Shown here: positions 18,944 through 27,141 of the stretch, piece by piece
Numbering within the stretch: the first letter of the stretch is position 1
Layout: every line of letters starts with the position of its first letter
NCBI RefSeq assembly: GCF_050586465.1
Contig: NZ_JBOCEG010000004.1
Location: forward strand, 248,001 to 312,000
DNA from: CAJXYS01 sp913063035
GTDB lineage: Bacteria > Pseudomonadota > Alphaproteobacteria > Rhodobacterales > Rhodobacteraceae
Length of the DNA: 64,000 nt
Direction: 5' to 3'
Program-made: the position numbers and the translations under genes
The notes under the pieces: model-generated
What the model saw: only the letters and a program-made list of their open reading frames with translations
Told to the model about the DNA's origin: nothing
The model's database searches: none

Positions 18944-19912
18944 TCAGTCCAGCAGACCCAGTTCCTTGTACGCCTTCTCGGCGCCCGGGTGCAGCGGCGC
19001 GGACAGGCCGTCCTTGACCATCTGCGACGGGTCGAGATTGGCGAAGGCCGGGTGCAGCTGCTTGAAGTCGTCGATGTTTTCCATCACGGCCTTGGCGACG
19101 ACATAGACCGTGTCTTCCGGGATCGATGCCGAGGTCACGAAGGTCGCGCCCACGCCGAAGGTGGTCGTCTCCTGGTCGTTGCCGGCATACATGCCGCCCG
19201 GGATGGTGGCGACGCGGTAGAACGGGTTGTCCGCCACGAGCTGATCGATGGGCGCACCGGCCACGTCGACGAGCTGCACGTCGCAGGTCGTGGTGGCTTC
19301 CTGGATCGCCGCGGCCGGGTGGCCGACCGTGTAGATCATCGCGTCGATGTTGCCGTCGCAGAGTTGCTTGGCCATCTCCGAGCCCTTGTACTCGGTCGCG
19401 AGCGCCAGGTCGTCCATGCCGATGCCGAACGCCTCCATCACGACTTCCATCGTGGCGCGCTGGCCGGAGCCGGGGTTGCCGACGTTCACGCGCTTGCCCT
19501 TGATGCCTTCGAAGCTCTCGATGCCGCTATCGCCGCGCACCAGCAGTGTGAAGGGTTCGGGATGCACCGACATGACGGCGCGGATTTCCGGGAACGGGTT
19601 GTCCGCGAACCGCGAGGTGCCGTTATAGGCGTGGTACTGCCAGTCCGACTGGGCGACGCCGAATTCCAGCTCGCCGGCCTTGATGGTGTTGATGTTGTAG
19701 ACCGAGCCACCGGTCGACTCGACGGCGCAGCGGATGCCATGCTCCTTGCGGTCGCGGTTCACCAGGCGGCAGATCGCGCCGCCGGTCGGATAGTAAACGC
19801 CGGTGACGCCCCCGGTTCCGATCGAAATAAACTGCTGGTCCTGCGCCGTGGCAACCGGGGCGGCAAGCCCCGTGGCAAGCGCGGCGGCCGCGCCAAGGAT
19901 TAGCTTCTTCAT
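18944..19912 (-). CDS. TAXI-family TRAP transporter substrate-binding protein
   Basis: Periplasmic binding protein, 322 residues. Signal peptide about residues 1-23 (MKKLILGAAAALATGLAAPV, cleavage near ATAQD). The TAXI hallmark follows: FISIGTGGVTGVYYPTGGAI, then CAVESTGGSVYNINTIKAGE, then FGVAQSDW. The later motif NVGNPGSGQRATMEVVMEAF is also typical. Divergent from an RpiR-type regulator that probably controls it. TAXI ligands are poorly known; the linked StcD-like demethylase suggests an N-methylated or related metabolite, but this is inference. Confidence 0.93.
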   Translation of the reverse strand: MKKLILGAAAALATGLAAPVATAQDQQFISIGTGGVTGVYYPTGGAICRLVNRDRKEHGIRCAVESTGGSVYNINTIKAGELEFGVAQSDWQYHAYNGTSRFADNPFPEIRAVMSVHPEPFTLLVRGDSGIESFEGIKGKRVNVGNPGSGQRATMEVVMEAFGIGMDDLALATEYKGSEMAKQLCDGNIDAMIYTVGHPAAAIQEATTTCDVQLVDVAGAPIDQLVADNPFYRVATIPGGMYAGNDQETTTFGVGATFVTSASIPEDTVYVVAKAVMENIDDFKQLHPAFANLDPSQMVKDGLSAPLHPGAEKAYKELGLLD

Positions 19913-20048
19913 CTTACGTCTCCCTTGATATGCACACTGTCAGCCGCGCACGCGGCGAGCGGCGAAAAGGTGAAACGAATGTGTTCAACATGTCAAGGTA
20001 AGCTATCATCCGTGTCTATCGATCTCGGGCAAAACGAAGGGAGCGAAC
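19913..20048. promoter_or_regulatory. Divergent control region, TAXI operon / rpiR-type regulator
   Basis: 136 bp between divergent genes. On the minus strand a consensus -35 TTGACA lies at 19996-19991, without a convincing -10 at 17 bp. Next to it is the palindrome TGTTCAACA (19982-19990), a possible RpiR operator. The + strand has TATCAT near 20004-20009 as a possible -10. All are by-eye calls. Confidence 0.3.
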
Positions 20049-20918
20049 ATGGCGGACGGTCAGACGGGCACGCTGAAGACCCTCACCGACAGGCTGCGAA
20101 CCCTTTCCCAGGAGGGCGCGCCGCAACTGGCGACGCTCGCCGGGTGGCTTCTGGACAGACCACACGAGCTGGCCTTCCAGTCCGTTCGCGGGCTTGCATC
20201 CGAAGCCCAGGTCAACTCGAACACGGTCGTCCGCCTCGCCCACGGGCTTGGCTTCGACGGCTACGAGGCCTGTCGCGCCGCCTTCCAGGAGGCGCTGCGC
20301 GGCACGACGCTGGCCTATTCCGCGCGGGCGGCGGCGCTGCGTAACCGTGACGACGAGGACGTGTTCGACTCGGTGCGGGCGGCCGCGCTGTCCAATGTCG
20401 AGGCGCTGTTCAGCCCCGAGATGAACCGCCTGGCCTGCGAGGCCGCGGCGATCCTCGGCACCGCGCGCAGCGTCCACTGCGTCGGTGTGCGCAGCTGCTA
20501 CGGCGCGGCGCATTACTTCGCCTATCTCGGGCGCATGGCATTCCCGAATTTCGCGCCGCCCGTCACCGTTCCGGGCGCGATCATGGACACGATCAGCGAA
20601 ACCGGCCCCGAGGACGTTCTGGTCGCGATCACGTTTTCCTACTACTCGGCCGAGGTCGTCCGCGCCTGCGAGATCGCGCGGGACTGCGGCGCCCGGATCA
20701 TCGCGCTGACCGACAGCTACGCCGCGCCGATCGCCGAGGGTGCCGAGCTTGTCGTGCCGCTGCCGATGTCCGGACCGCAGATCATGCCCTCGCAGATGTC
20801 CGCGATCCTGGTCGCGGAACTGATCCTTGCCGAGATGGCGGCGCGCTCCGACGCAGCGACCGATCGCATCCAGGGCTTCGAGGCGCGGATCCGGCGGCTG
20901 GGCGGATATATCGGCTGA
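20049..20918 (+). CDS. MurR/RpiR-family transcriptional regulator
   Basis: 289 residues. The N-terminal HTH_6 domain (about 1-85) includes VRGLASEAQVNSNTVVRLAH. The C-terminal SIS (sugar isomerase-like) domain runs from about residue 130 (SVHCVGVRSCYGAAHYFAYL) to ITFSYYSAEVVRACEIARDC. Such proteins sense phosphorylated sugars or other small metabolites. It is divergent from the TAXI-TRAP operon and convergent with the StcD-like gene (6 bp apart), so it probably controls the transporter and perhaps the demethylase. Confidence 0.9.
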   Translation: MADGQTGTLKTLTDRLRTLSQEGAPQLATLAGWLLDRPHELAFQSVRGLASEAQVNSNTVVRLAHGLGFDGYEACRAAFQEALRGTTLAYSARAAALRNRDDEDVFDSVRAAALSNVEALFSPEMNRLACEAAAILGTARSVHCVGVRSCYGAAHYFAYLGRMAFPNFAPPVTVPGAIMDTISETGPEDVLVAITFSYYSAEVVRACEIARDCGARIIALTDSYAAPIAEGAELVVPLPMSGPQIMPSQMSAILVAELILAEMAARSDAATDRIQGFEARIRRLGGYIG

Positions 20919-20924
20919 ACGGGC

Positions 20925-22967
20925 CTACCAGGTCAGTCCGTAGCGCAGCGCGTCGTAGATCCCGGCATGAATGTTGCGCGCCGCCACGGCGTCCCCGATG
21001 CGGTAAAGAAGATAGCGCCCTTCGCTGTTCGTCTCGGGAAAGGGCTGTGCGCCCGCGATCAGGGCGTCGTAGTCCACCGCGCCGGCGTTCCGCGCCCCGG
21101 GTTTCAGCGCGAAATACAGCTCGTCCAGCGGGGCCGTGCCGTGCTCGACGACGACCTGGTCCACCATGCGTTCGTCCTGCCAGCCGGGCGCGAAATCCGA
21201 GCGGAGCCGCGCACAGAGCGCGTTGCCGCGGCGTTCGACCGACTCGAGGCGTGTATTGATGGTGATCGTGGCCCCCGCCTCGTGAAGCGCCTTCATGTAG
21301 GGCACATGGTTCAGCCCCCCCACATCCGGGGCGAAGAACCGCTCTGGCGTCATCAGTTCCAGCCGGGCGCCGCTCCGCGCGATCGCCTCCGCCGCGCTCA
21401 TGCCCTGGTGCCCGCCATTGTCGTCATAGACCAGAACCCGGCCGGCGGGCTTCACCGTGCCTGCCAGGATGTCCCAGCTGGACACGGTCAGATCCTCCCC
21501 GGCCGCGAGCGGGGGGCATTGCGGCAGCCCGCCGGTCGCCACGACGACGATCTCCGGCGACAGCGCCAGCACGTCCTCGGCTTCGGCAAAGGTGTTGAAG
21601 CGGATCTCGACGCCCAGGCGGTCGAGTTCCGCGCACCGCCAGTCGATGATCCCGATCATCTCGCGCCGCCGCGGGTTCTGTGCCAGCAGCGCGACCTGGC
21701 CGCCGGCGCGGTCCGCGGCCTCGAGCACGGTGACGCTGTGCCCGCGTTCGGCCGCGGCCCGTGCCGCCTCGAGCCCGGCAGGGCCGGCTCCCACCACCAC
21801 GGCGCGCCGCTTCGCCCCCTCGGTCGGGCGGATCACATGCGGCATCCGCGCCTCGCGCCCCGTCGCGGCGTTGTGGATGCAGAGCGCGCTGCCCCCCTCG
21901 TAGATCCGGTCAAGACAATAGGTGGCGCCGACGCAGGGCCGGATACGATCCTCCTGGCCCTGAGAAAGCTTGTGGCCGATATGCGGGTCCGCGATATGTG
22001 CCCGGGTCATGCCGACCATGTCGAGCTTGCCCTCCGCGATCGCGTGCCGGGCGGTCGCCGTGTCGGGAATCCGCGCGGCATGGAACACCGGGAAGGCCGT
22101 GGCCGCCCGCACCTCGCCCGCGAAGTCGAGATGCGGCGCGCTTGCCATGCCCTGCACCGGGATGACCCGCGAGAGGGCCGCGTCGGTCTCGATATGGCCG
22201 CGGATGAGGTTGAGGAAATCGATCTTCCCGGTCCCGATCAGCCGCCGGGCGATCTCGACGCCTTCCGCGCGCGAAAGGCCCTTCTCCCAGTCCTCGTCCG
22301 CGACCATGCGGATGCCGACGATGAACTCCGGGCCGACCGCGTCCCGCACCGCGTCGATCACCCGCCGCGCAAAGCGCAGACGCGCGTCGAGATCGCCGTT
22401 ATAGGCATCCGTGCGATGGTTGGTCGCCGGCGACCAGAAACTGTCCATCAAGTGGCCATAGGCCTCGAACTCGATCCCGTCGAGACCGGCCGCCTGCATC
22501 CGTTCGGCGGCGGCCGCGTAATCCGCGACGATCCGGTCGATGTCCCACTCCTCGGCCTCTTTCGGAAAAGCCCGGTGCGCGGGTTCACGTACCGGCGAAG
22601 CCGAGAGCACCGGCAGCCAGTCGCCCTTGTTCCAATTCGTGCGCCGCCCGAGATGGGTCAGCTGGATCATCACCGCGGCGCCGTGCGCGTGGCTCTCCTC
22701 GGCCAGGCGGCGCAGCGGCGCGACGATCTCGTCCTTGTAGGCATGCAGGTTCCCGAAAGCCTCGGGGCTGTCCGGCGACACCACGGCCGAACCGGCGGTC
22801 ATGTTGAGTCCGATACCGCCCTTGGCCTTTTCCGTATGATAGAGCCGGTACCGGTCACCCGGCAGACCGTCCTCGGAATAGGCGGGCTCGTGAGCCGTGG
22901 ACATGAGCCGGTTGCGGAAGGTCAGATGCCTGAGCCGATAAGGCTGAAGAAGCGGATCCCTGGACAT
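20925..22967 (-). CDS. StcD-like NADH:flavin oxidoreductase (probable N-methylproline demethylase type)
   Basis: 680-residue member of the trimethylamine dehydrogenase / 2,4-dienoyl-CoA reductase group. An N-terminal old-yellow-enzyme FMN barrel (about 1-340; AVMIQLTHLGRRTNW) is followed by an iron-sulfur segment and a C-terminal FAD/NAD domain (RAVVVGAGPAGLEAARAAAE). From memory the sequence looks most like N-methylproline (stachydrine) demethylase StcD. The cluster motif is CVGATYC-x11-C: Cys at about 345, 351 and 363, with Ala at about 348 where the family usually has the second Cys. ATG 22967 fits homology. The exact substrate is uncertain. Confidence 0.75.
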   Translation of the reverse strand: MSRDPLLQPYRLRHLTFRNRLMSTAHEPAYSEDGLPGDRYRLYHTEKAKGGIGLNMTAGSAVVSPDSPEAFGNLHAYKDEIVAPLRRLAEESHAHGAAVMIQLTHLGRRTNWNKGDWLPVLSASPVREPAHRAFPKEAEEWDIDRIVADYAAAAERMQAAGLDGIEFEAYGHLMDSFWSPATNHRTDAYNGDLDARLRFARRVIDAVRDAVGPEFIVGIRMVADEDWEKGLSRAEGVEIARRLIGTGKIDFLNLIRGHIETDAALSRVIPVQGMASAPHLDFAGEVRAATAFPVFHAARIPDTATARHAIAEGKLDMVGMTRAHIADPHIGHKLSQGQEDRIRPCVGATYCLDRIYEGGSALCIHNAATGREARMPHVIRPTEGAKRRAVVVGAGPAGLEAARAAAERGHSVTVLEAADRAGGQVALLAQNPRRREMIGIIDWRCAELDRLGVEIRFNTFAEAEDVLALSPEIVVVATGGLPQCPPLAAGEDLTVSSWDILAGTVKPAGRVLVYDDNGGHQGMSAAEAIARSGARLELMTPERFFAPDVGGLNHVPYMKALHEAGATITINTRLESVERRGNALCARLRSDFAPGWQDERMVDQVVVEHGTAPLDELYFALKPGARNAGAVDYDALIAGAQPFPETNSEGRYLLYRIGDAVAARNIHAGIYDALRYGLTW

Positions 22968-23051
22968 GCGGCCTCTCCTTTTTCGCGGAGTTGAGCATGC
23001 GCCGCGAGATGATGCAAACGCGAATGCGGGGCCTTCGGCCCCGGGATTCAT

Positions 23052-23127
23052 GCCTCCGGCGGGGATACTTGGACCACTTGGACGGGGGTGATCGCATCCA
23101 AGTGGCAGAAATATCCCCGCCGGAGGC
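23052..23127. repeat. REP-like two-arm inverted repeat, 76 bp
   Basis: Outer arms GCCTCCGGCGGGGATA / TATCCCCGCCGGAGGC (23052-23067 and 23112-23127) are perfect over 16 bp. Inner arms CCACTTGGA / TCCAAGTGG (23074-23082 and 23097-23105) are perfect over 9 bp. The RNA could form a long interrupted hairpin. It sits between divergent genes (StcD-like and histidine phosphatase). GC-rich elements of this kind recur in Rhodobacteraceae intergenic DNA, to my recollection; a weakly similar stretch with GAGGATATTTCCGG lies at about 27846-27859. Confidence 0.7.
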
Positions 23128-23201
23128 CCCGAGCCTCGGGCCGCAGGCCCGGGCGAGAGAAAAGGCTTGGCGCGCGGATGCGCGCCGCTACTTGTTGCGC
23201 C

Positions 23202-23780
23202 ATGAGACGCTGGGCTGCACTCCTGACCGCACTGCTTTTCCTCGGCCCGGCGGACGCCCGGGCGGGGGACAGCGCCTGGACTGCCTTTGCAGGCGAGGGC
23301 GTGGTCGCGCTGATGCGCCATGCCCTGGCGCCGGGCATCGGCGACCCGGAGGCGTTCCGGCTCGACGACTGCGCGACGCAGCGCAACCTCGACGCGGACG
23401 GGCGGGCGCAGGCGCGCGCGATCGGCGCAGCGATCCGCGCGCGGGACCTGGAGATCGACCGCGTTCTGAGCAGCCAGTGGTGCCGCTGCCGCGAAACGGC
23501 AGCGTTGCTGGATGTCGGCGCGGTCGTCGAGATGCCGGCGCTCAACTCCTTCTTCGGGCAGCGCGAGCGGGCCGGGCCGCGGACCCGTGCAACGCTTGAC
23601 CGCATCCGCGCGCTGCCCGCGACGGGGCGCTCGATCATGGTGACGCACCAGGTGAATATCCGCGCGCTGACCGGCATCGCTCCGCGGTCCGGCGAGATCG
23701 TGCTGGTCCGGGCCGGGCAGGGCGGGCCGGACGGGGCGGGGGTGACCGTGCTCGGCCGGCTGACCCCTGCGGCTCCCTGA
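23202..23780 (+). CDS. Histidine phosphatase family protein, exported
   Basis: 192 residues with a signal peptide (MRRWAALLTALLFLGPADAR, cleavage about residue 20). The phosphatase motif is VVALMRHALAPGIGD (catalytic RH; the usual G after RH is replaced by A). The second His is in IMVTHQVNIRAL. SSQWCRCRETA is typical of the secreted SixA/phytase-like group. The frame is open upstream through the REP-like repeat, but the Met before the signal peptide is the sensible start. It converges with typA. Substrate unknown. Confidence 0.85.
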   Translation: MRRWAALLTALLFLGPADARAGDSAWTAFAGEGVVALMRHALAPGIGDPEAFRLDDCATQRNLDADGRAQARAIGAAIRARDLEIDRVLSSQWCRCRETAALLDVGAVVEMPALNSFFGQRERAGPRTRATLDRIRALPATGRSIMVTHQVNIRALTGIAPRSGEIVLVRAGQGGPDGAGVTVLGRLTPAAP

Positions 23781-23786
23781 GTGTCC

Positions 23787-25607
23787 TCAGCCCGCGGCGC
23801 GGGCCTGGCGCTTGCGCTCGTGGGGATCCAGGAAACGCTTGCGCAGCCGGATCGCGCCGGGCGTGACCTCGACCAGCTCGTCGTCGTCGATATAGGCGAT
23901 GGCCTCCTCGAGGCTCATTCGCACGGGCGGCGTCAGAACCACCGCGTCGTCCTTGCCGGAGGCGCGGACATTGGTCAGCTTCTTGCCCTTGAGCGGATTG
24001 ACCTCGAGGTCGTTCTCACGGGCGTGCTCGCCGATGATCATGCCTTCGTAGACGGGCTCCTGCGCGCCGATGAACATGCGCCCGCGCTCTTCGAGGTTGA
24101 ACAGCGCGTAGGCGACCGACTGTCCCGCCTCCATCGAGATCAGAACGCCCGCCCGGCGCCCGGGGATGGCCCCTTTCCAGGGCGCCCAGCCGTGGAAGAC
24201 GCGGTTCAGCACGCCCGTGCCGCGCGTGTCCGTCAGGAACTCGCCGTGGTAGCCGATCAGGCCGCGCGAGGGCACGTGGGCGACGATCCGGGTCTTGCCC
24301 TGGCCGGCCGGTTTCATCTCGGCGAGATCGCCCTTGCGCGGGCCGGTGAGCTTCTCGATGACGGCGCCGGTATACTCGTCGTCCACGTCGATGGTGACTT
24401 CCTCGACCGGTTCGAGACGCTGGCCGTTCTCGTCGCGGGTCAGCACCTGCGGGCGCGAGATCGAAAGCTCGAAGCCCTCGCGGCGCATGTTCTCGATCAG
24501 GACGCCCATCTGCAATTCGCCGCGGCCTGCGACCTCGAAGGCCTCGCCGCCGGGCGTGTCGCTGACGCGGATGGCAACGTTCGATTCCGCTTCCTTCATC
24601 AGCCGGTCGCGGATGACCCGCGACTGCACCTTGCTGCCTTCGCGTCCGGCCAGCGGGCTGTCGTTGATCCCGAATGTGACCGAGATCGTCGGCGGGTCGA
24701 TCGGCTGGGCGGGGATCGGATCGGTCACGGCCGGATCGCAGAGCGTGTCGGCCACCGTGGCCTTCGACATGCCCGAGAGGGTCACGATGTCGCCGGCGAC
24801 GGCTTCCTCGATCGGCTGCTGTCCCAATCCGCGGAACGCCAGGATCTTGGCGACGCGGAACGACTCCAGCTGTGCGCCATCGCGCGAGAGCGCCTTCAGC
24901 GTCATGCCGGTTCGAAGCGTGCCGCTCTCCACGCGGCCGGTGAGGATACGGCCAAGGAACGGATCGGCGCCGAGCGTGGTTGCCAGCATGCGGAACGGGC
25001 CGTTCTGCGCGGCGATCTGGTCCGGCGGCGGAACATGGGCGACGACCAGGTCAAAGAGCGCCACCAGGTCCCGGCGCGGCCCGTCGAGTTCGGCATCGGC
25101 CCAGCCCGAGCGGCCGGAGGCATAGAGCACCGGGAAATCGAGCTGGTCGTCATCGGCGCCGAGGCCGACAAAGAGATCGAAGACCTCGTCGAGCGCGCGG
25201 TCCGGTTCGGCGTCCGGTTTGTCGACCTTGTTCAGCACGACGATCGGGCGCAGGCCCAGCGCCAGCGCCTTCGAGGTGACGAACTTGGTCTGGGGCATCG
25301 GCCCCTCGGCCGCGTCGACGAGCAGGACGACACCGTCCACCATCGAGAGGATCCGTTCGACTTCGCCCCCGAAATCGGCATGCCCCGGGGTGTCGACGAT
25401 GTTGATGCGCGTGCTGCCCCATTCCAGGCTCGTCGCCTTGGCGAGGATGGTGATCCCCCGCTCGCGTTCGAGATCGTTGGAATCGAGCGCGCGCTCGGCG
25501 ACCGCCTGGTTTTCGCGGAAGGCGCCGGACTGCTTGAGCAGTTCGTCCACGAGGGTTGTCTTGCCATGATCGACATGCGCGATGATGGCGATGTTTCTCA
25601 GATCCAT
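23787..25607 (-). CDS. typA: TypA/BipA ribosome-associated GTPase
   Basis: Translational GTPase of the EF-G/LepA group, 606 residues, involved in ribosome assembly and stress adaptation. G1 is IIAHVDHGKTTLVDEL (residues about 7-22), the switch region holds RERGITILAK, G3 is VDTPGHADFGGEVERIL and G4 is VLNKVDKPDAEP. The C-terminal BipA-specific domain contains SRGLIGYHGEFLTDTRGTG. ATG 25607 (MDLRNIAIIAHVDHG) is used; an in-frame ATG six codons upstream is possible but less like the family. Confidence 0.97.
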   Translation of the reverse strand: MDLRNIAIIAHVDHGKTTLVDELLKQSGAFRENQAVAERALDSNDLERERGITILAKATSLEWGSTRINIVDTPGHADFGGEVERILSMVDGVVLLVDAAEGPMPQTKFVTSKALALGLRPIVVLNKVDKPDAEPDRALDEVFDLFVGLGADDDQLDFPVLYASGRSGWADAELDGPRRDLVALFDLVVAHVPPPDQIAAQNGPFRMLATTLGADPFLGRILTGRVESGTLRTGMTLKALSRDGAQLESFRVAKILAFRGLGQQPIEEAVAGDIVTLSGMSKATVADTLCDPAVTDPIPAQPIDPPTISVTFGINDSPLAGREGSKVQSRVIRDRLMKEAESNVAIRVSDTPGGEAFEVAGRGELQMGVLIENMRREGFELSISRPQVLTRDENGQRLEPVEEVTIDVDDEYTGAVIEKLTGPRKGDLAEMKPAGQGKTRIVAHVPSRGLIGYHGEFLTDTRGTGVLNRVFHGWAPWKGAIPGRRAGVLISMEAGQSVAYALFNLEERGRMFIGAQEPVYEGMIIGEHARENDLEVNPLKGKKLTNVRASGKDDAVVLTPPVRMSLEEAIAYIDDDELVEVTPGAIRLRKRFLDPHERKRQARAAG

Positions 25608-25759
25608 CGGGGAAATGTCCGTCAAAGGAGTATACGAGTGATGTCACCGCGGGCGTTACACCCCCGGCCGGGCCCTGGCCAGCGGAAAAGCGCGGGATGC
25701 GGCATCGGGGCCGCCGGACCGTGTCCTCAGCGCCTGCCGTCGGTGTCCGCGGGAAAATT

Positions 25760-25835
<76 letters not shown>

Positions 25836-25867
25836 ACCGAGGGCGAGCTGTCCCGCTCGCCAGAGGG

Positions 25868-25896
25868 TAGATATTGAAGCGACCCGCCTAGATCAA
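25868..25896 (-). promoter_or_regulatory. Predicted promoter of tRNA-Ala
   Basis: Minus-strand TTGATC (25896-25891), 17-bp spacer, TATCTA (25873-25868), about 32 bp before the mature tRNA 5' end. Confidence 0.5.
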
Positions 25897-25914
25897 GTGC
25901 AAAAATGCGGCGGA

Positions 25915-26244
25915 TCAGCTCTCGTCGGTGCCCTCAGCCGGGACGTCGGCGAGGTCGTCGAGATCGACGGAATCCTCGTCGTCGTCCTCGAGCACGTCAT
26001 CGCCCAGGCTGACATCGGAGTCGTTGTCATCCTCGATGACCTCGGCCTCTTCGGCGGGCGCCGCGGCCTTGGCCGGCTTCGCCTTGCGGCTCGAGGCGGT
26101 GGACTGCGACTTTGCGCCGGTCAGCGATTCGAGGTCGAAGCTGTGCCCGCAGGCGGGACAGGTCATCGGGTTCCGCTGCAGATCGTAGAAGCGGGTCGAA
26201 CAATTGGGGCAGAGTCGTTTCACGCCCCATTCTTCCTTGGGCAT
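25915..26244 (-). CDS. TIGR02300 family (FYDLN acid) protein
   Basis: 109 residues. The N-terminal half is a zinc-ribbon-like module with two CxxC pairs (LCPNCSTRFYDLQ and TCPACGHSF). After a Lys/Ala-rich linker the tail is very acidic, nearly all Asp and Glu. It is conserved across alphaproteobacteria, with no established function that I know of. It lies just upstream of tRNA-Ala on the same strand, divergent from the YgjP-like gene. Confidence 0.9.
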   Translation of the reverse strand: MPKEEWGVKRLCPNCSTRFYDLQRNPMTCPACGHSFDLESLTGAKSQSTASSRKAKPAKAAAPAEEAEVIEDDNDSDVSLGDDVLEDDDEDSVDLDDLADVPAEGTDES

Positions 26245-26414
26245 CAGATTCCTCTTGGCTTTGCTGATGTCGCGTCAATCGGTGCCAACTGCCAAAATGG
26301 CGAGGCTTTGTCAAAGCCTTTCCGCAGCCGCGAAACGCCGGGCGATTTGCCCCTGCATCCGGCGTGGTTTTGGCGCATAGTCCGGGGCGGGAAGATGGCG
26401 AGGGACCAGGCCGG

Positions 26415-27110
26415 ATGACGGAGCTGACATTGCCGGGCGATCCACCCGTCGCGGTGAAGCTGAGACGGTCCGCGCGGGCGCGGCGGCTGTCGCTGCGGGT
26501 CTCGCGGCTGGACGGGCGGGTCACGCTGACCCTGCCCCGCCGCGTGCCCGAGCGCGAGGCGCTGGCCTTCCTGCGCGAGAAGGCGGGCTGGCTGCGCGCG
26601 CATGTGGCCGAGGCCCGCCCGCGGATCGTGCCGGCGGTCGGGGGAACCCTGCCCTTCGAGGGCCGGACGCTGGAGATTCGCCCCGGTACGGGCCGGACAG
26701 CCTGGGCGGAGGACGGCGCGCTGCACGTGCCGGGCCGGCCTGGGCAGGTGCCCGCCCGGCTGCGGGCGTTCCTGATCGGGGCGGCGCGGGCGCGGCTGGC
26801 GGCGGCCTCCGATCTCCATGCGGCGGCGCTCGGACGCGGCTATGCCGGGATCACGCTGCGAGACACGCGCTCGCGCTGGGGGTCGTGTTCGGCGCGCGGC
26901 GGGCTGATGTATTCGTGGCGCCTGGTGATGGCGCCGCCCGAGGTGCTCGACTACGTCGCGGCGCACGAGGTGGCGCACCTGGCGGAAATGAACCATTCCC
27001 CGGCCTTCTGGGCGGTGGTCCGGCAGCTCTGCCCCGGTTACGAGGCGCCCCGCGCCTGGCTCCGGGCCGAGGGACCCGCCCTGCACCGTTTCGATTTCGG
27101 CAGTCGTTGA
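26415..27110 (+). CDS. YgjP-like (DUF45) zinc metallopeptidase domain protein
   Basis: 231 residues, SprT/YgjP group. The zinc motif is VAAHEVAHLAEMNHSPAFW (HExxH with a downstream His, about residues 179-197), preceded by the typical RDTRSRWGSCSARGGLMYSW. ATG 26415 is chosen because homology begins there; the frame opens 51 bp earlier without support. Usually annotated as a putative M48-like hydrolase. The last 30 bp before the next gene hold a GTGATCAC palindrome. Confidence 0.9.
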   Translation: MTELTLPGDPPVAVKLRRSARARRLSLRVSRLDGRVTLTLPRRVPEREALAFLREKAGWLRAHVAEARPRIVPAVGGTLPFEGRTLEIRPGTGRTAWAEDGALHVPGRPGQVPARLRAFLIGAARARLAAASDLHAAALGRGYAGITLRDTRSRWGSCSARGGLMYSWRLVMAPPEVLDYVAAHEVAHLAEMNHSPAFWAVVRQLCPGYEAPRAWLRAEGPALHRFDFGSR

Positions 27111-27124
27111 CCGCACCGCGGAAC

Positions 27125-27132
27125 GTGATCAC
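27125..27132. promoter_or_regulatory. GTGATCAC palindrome immediately upstream of the GntR-family gene
   Basis: GTGATCAC in the context AACGTGATCACAAT, 9 bp before the GntR start codon. The same octamer occurs in pairs before sucC and sdhC. The position, over the ribosome site or transcription start, suggests autorepression. Confidence 0.5.
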
Positions 27133-27141
27133 AATCCGCCC

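Noticed and set aside
15663..19106. Very long open frame on the + strand opposite the usp, TRAP permease and TAXI binding-protein genes
   Set aside because: Antisense to clear genes, Arg/His/Asp-rich low-complexity translation and no recognisable domain; an effect of GC-rich codon usage.
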